Assembly: GCA_963828385.1 (NCBI GenBank)
Contig: CAWHEF010000002.1
Span: forward strand, 1,240,001-1,304,000
Length of the DNA stretch: 64,000 nt
Reading direction: 5' to 3'
DNA from: Bog-756 sp963828385
GTDB lineage: Bacteria > Actinomycetota > Acidimicrobiia > Acidimicrobiales > RAAP-2
The notes beneath the pieces are model-generated. The model made no database searches, was not told the DNA's origin, and saw only the letters and a program-made list of their open reading frames with translations. This document shows, piece after piece, positions 63,310-64,000 of the stretch (the stretch's first letter is position 1; the number at the start of each line of letters is the position of its first letter). A program made the position numbers and the translations under genes.

Positions 63310-64000
63310 GAGGCGAATCCACGCAGCGGGAGTTGGGCCTCGATCGAAAATCCGCCGGTGTCCGTGCGAGGAGTATGTCGGGATGACCCCGTGGTAGAGG
63401 GTCATCCTTTCTCGGACCTCGCCCAGCTGTTCGGCTAGATCGTCCACGGCCACGTTGCTCGTGATCTTCAGTGCGACACGAACACACGTGTTCTCCAACG
63501 TGATGCTGGCGCGGCTTGCCCCCTCTTCGGCCGCGATGCGCAGTGCCGTTTCGACCAGGCGGTACGCGACAAGGTCGACACCAACTGGAATGGGGACTCT
63601 GTTACCGTCTGTGTCCAGCGTGCAGGTGAGCCCGTTGGCGTTCATCGCGGCGGCGAGACCGCGTAGCTGACTCAAGCCTGGTGGTGGCATCGGGGTCATG
63701 AAGGTGTCCACCGGGTGGAGGAGCGTCAGGGCGCGGCGAAGATCGGCGAGGGCTTCTCGGCCCAGTTGCTCAATGGCATGGATCGAGTCCCATGCACGGT
63801 CGGCCTCATGAAGAATGAAATGTCGGGTTCCGCCAGCCTGGACCACTATGGCGCTGACGCTCTGGGCGATGATGTCTTGCATCTCGCGTCCGATCCGTGT
63901 CCGCTCCTGCTCGACCGCCGTGGCTTGATGCTCCTCGTGTTGGCGGACCAAGCGGGCAGACAGGTCTCGGAAGGCGCTTGCACGAGCGGCCCGTTCTGCC
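63306..64000 (-). CDS. degenerate HisKA_3-type sensor kinase, partial (frameshifted)
   Basis: The C-terminal part of a NarX/DesK-type kinase that continues past the window end. The dimerisation helix reads ERTRIGREMQDIIAQSVSAI: the phosphoacceptor His is Gln (codon CAA). In the ATPase domain VETALRIAAEEGAS lacks the N-box Asn and no DxGxG box is found, while the G2-like GEVRERMTLYHG remains. A break near 63350 leads to GGFSIEAQLPLRGFAS and the stop. It is coupled to the response regulator. Confidence 0.8.

Overview
The window is high-GC DNA (by eye roughly two thirds G+C) from an actinobacterium. The evidence is a mec-cysO-cysM / RNase PH / RdgB block in mycobacterial order, MurT/GatD lipid II amidation genes, F420-type LLM oxidoreductases, a fused HAD-PlsC acyltransferase, GTG starts and many 4-nt ATGA/GTGA gene overlaps. 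A deep branch such as Acidimicrobiia is plausible, but this is inference; there is no rRNA in the window.

Layout. 0.1-13 kb: an S1P-lyase-like PLP enzyme, hydrolases, a DUF1330-like protein, soxR with its own SoxR box, a methyltransferase and several secreted hydrolases. 13.3-17.3 kb: a patchy block with a RibD_C reductase, a MetF-like protein, a clearly AT-richer DUF1059 gene, and an ECF41 sigma factor divergent from a VOC gene with twin promoters. 17.6-18.7 kb: tmRNA and smpB. 18.7-22.8 kb: the sulfur-carrier cysteine synthesis genes (mec, cysO, cysM), a metallo-beta-lactamase-fold protein, rph and rdgB. 22.8-28.1 kb: an L,D-transpeptidase, glnD, tRNA-Cys, a DUF2127 protein and tRNA-Val(GAC). 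28.2-29.7 kb: a complete ISL3-family element that has split a VOC gene. 30-41.5 kb: an AAA/DUF4143 ATPase, a glycosyltransferase, thiC with a TPP riboswitch, methyltransferase, thioesterase, LLM enzymes, peroxiredoxin, a PLD-like lipoprotein and nitroreductase. 41.5-46.3 kb: mscL, an MFS exporter with a TetR remnant, YqgE, GNAT and LysR. 46.5-50.1 kb: HAD-PlsC, murT and gatD, coupled by 4-nt overlaps. 50.1-57.3 kb: a four-gene lipid operon (acyl-CoA reductase/HAD fusion, zinc alcohol dehydrogenase, LarA-like protein, acyltransferase) divergent from a TetR gene with a perfect palindrome between them. 57.4-61.1 kb: a membrane protein, a VOC protein, an amidase and tRNA-Val(CAC). 61.1-62.6 kb: a second ISL3-type element. 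62.6-64 kb: a response regulator and a degenerate sensor kinase that runs off the end.

An important caveat is that more than twenty single-base frame breaks interrupt genes that otherwise look intact, including smpB, glnD, soxR, mec and yqgE, and also an IS with perfect target duplications. They are best explained by indel errors in the underlying sequence. I therefore annotate most broken genes as composite CDSs and give the approximate break position.

The strongest novel-looking points are the symmetric, apparently leaderless ECF41 promoter pair, the CysO homologue with an 18-residue tail motif extending past its GG, the LarA-like protein inside a fatty-acyl reductase operon, and the sensor kinase lacking its phosphoacceptor histidine and ATP-binding residues.
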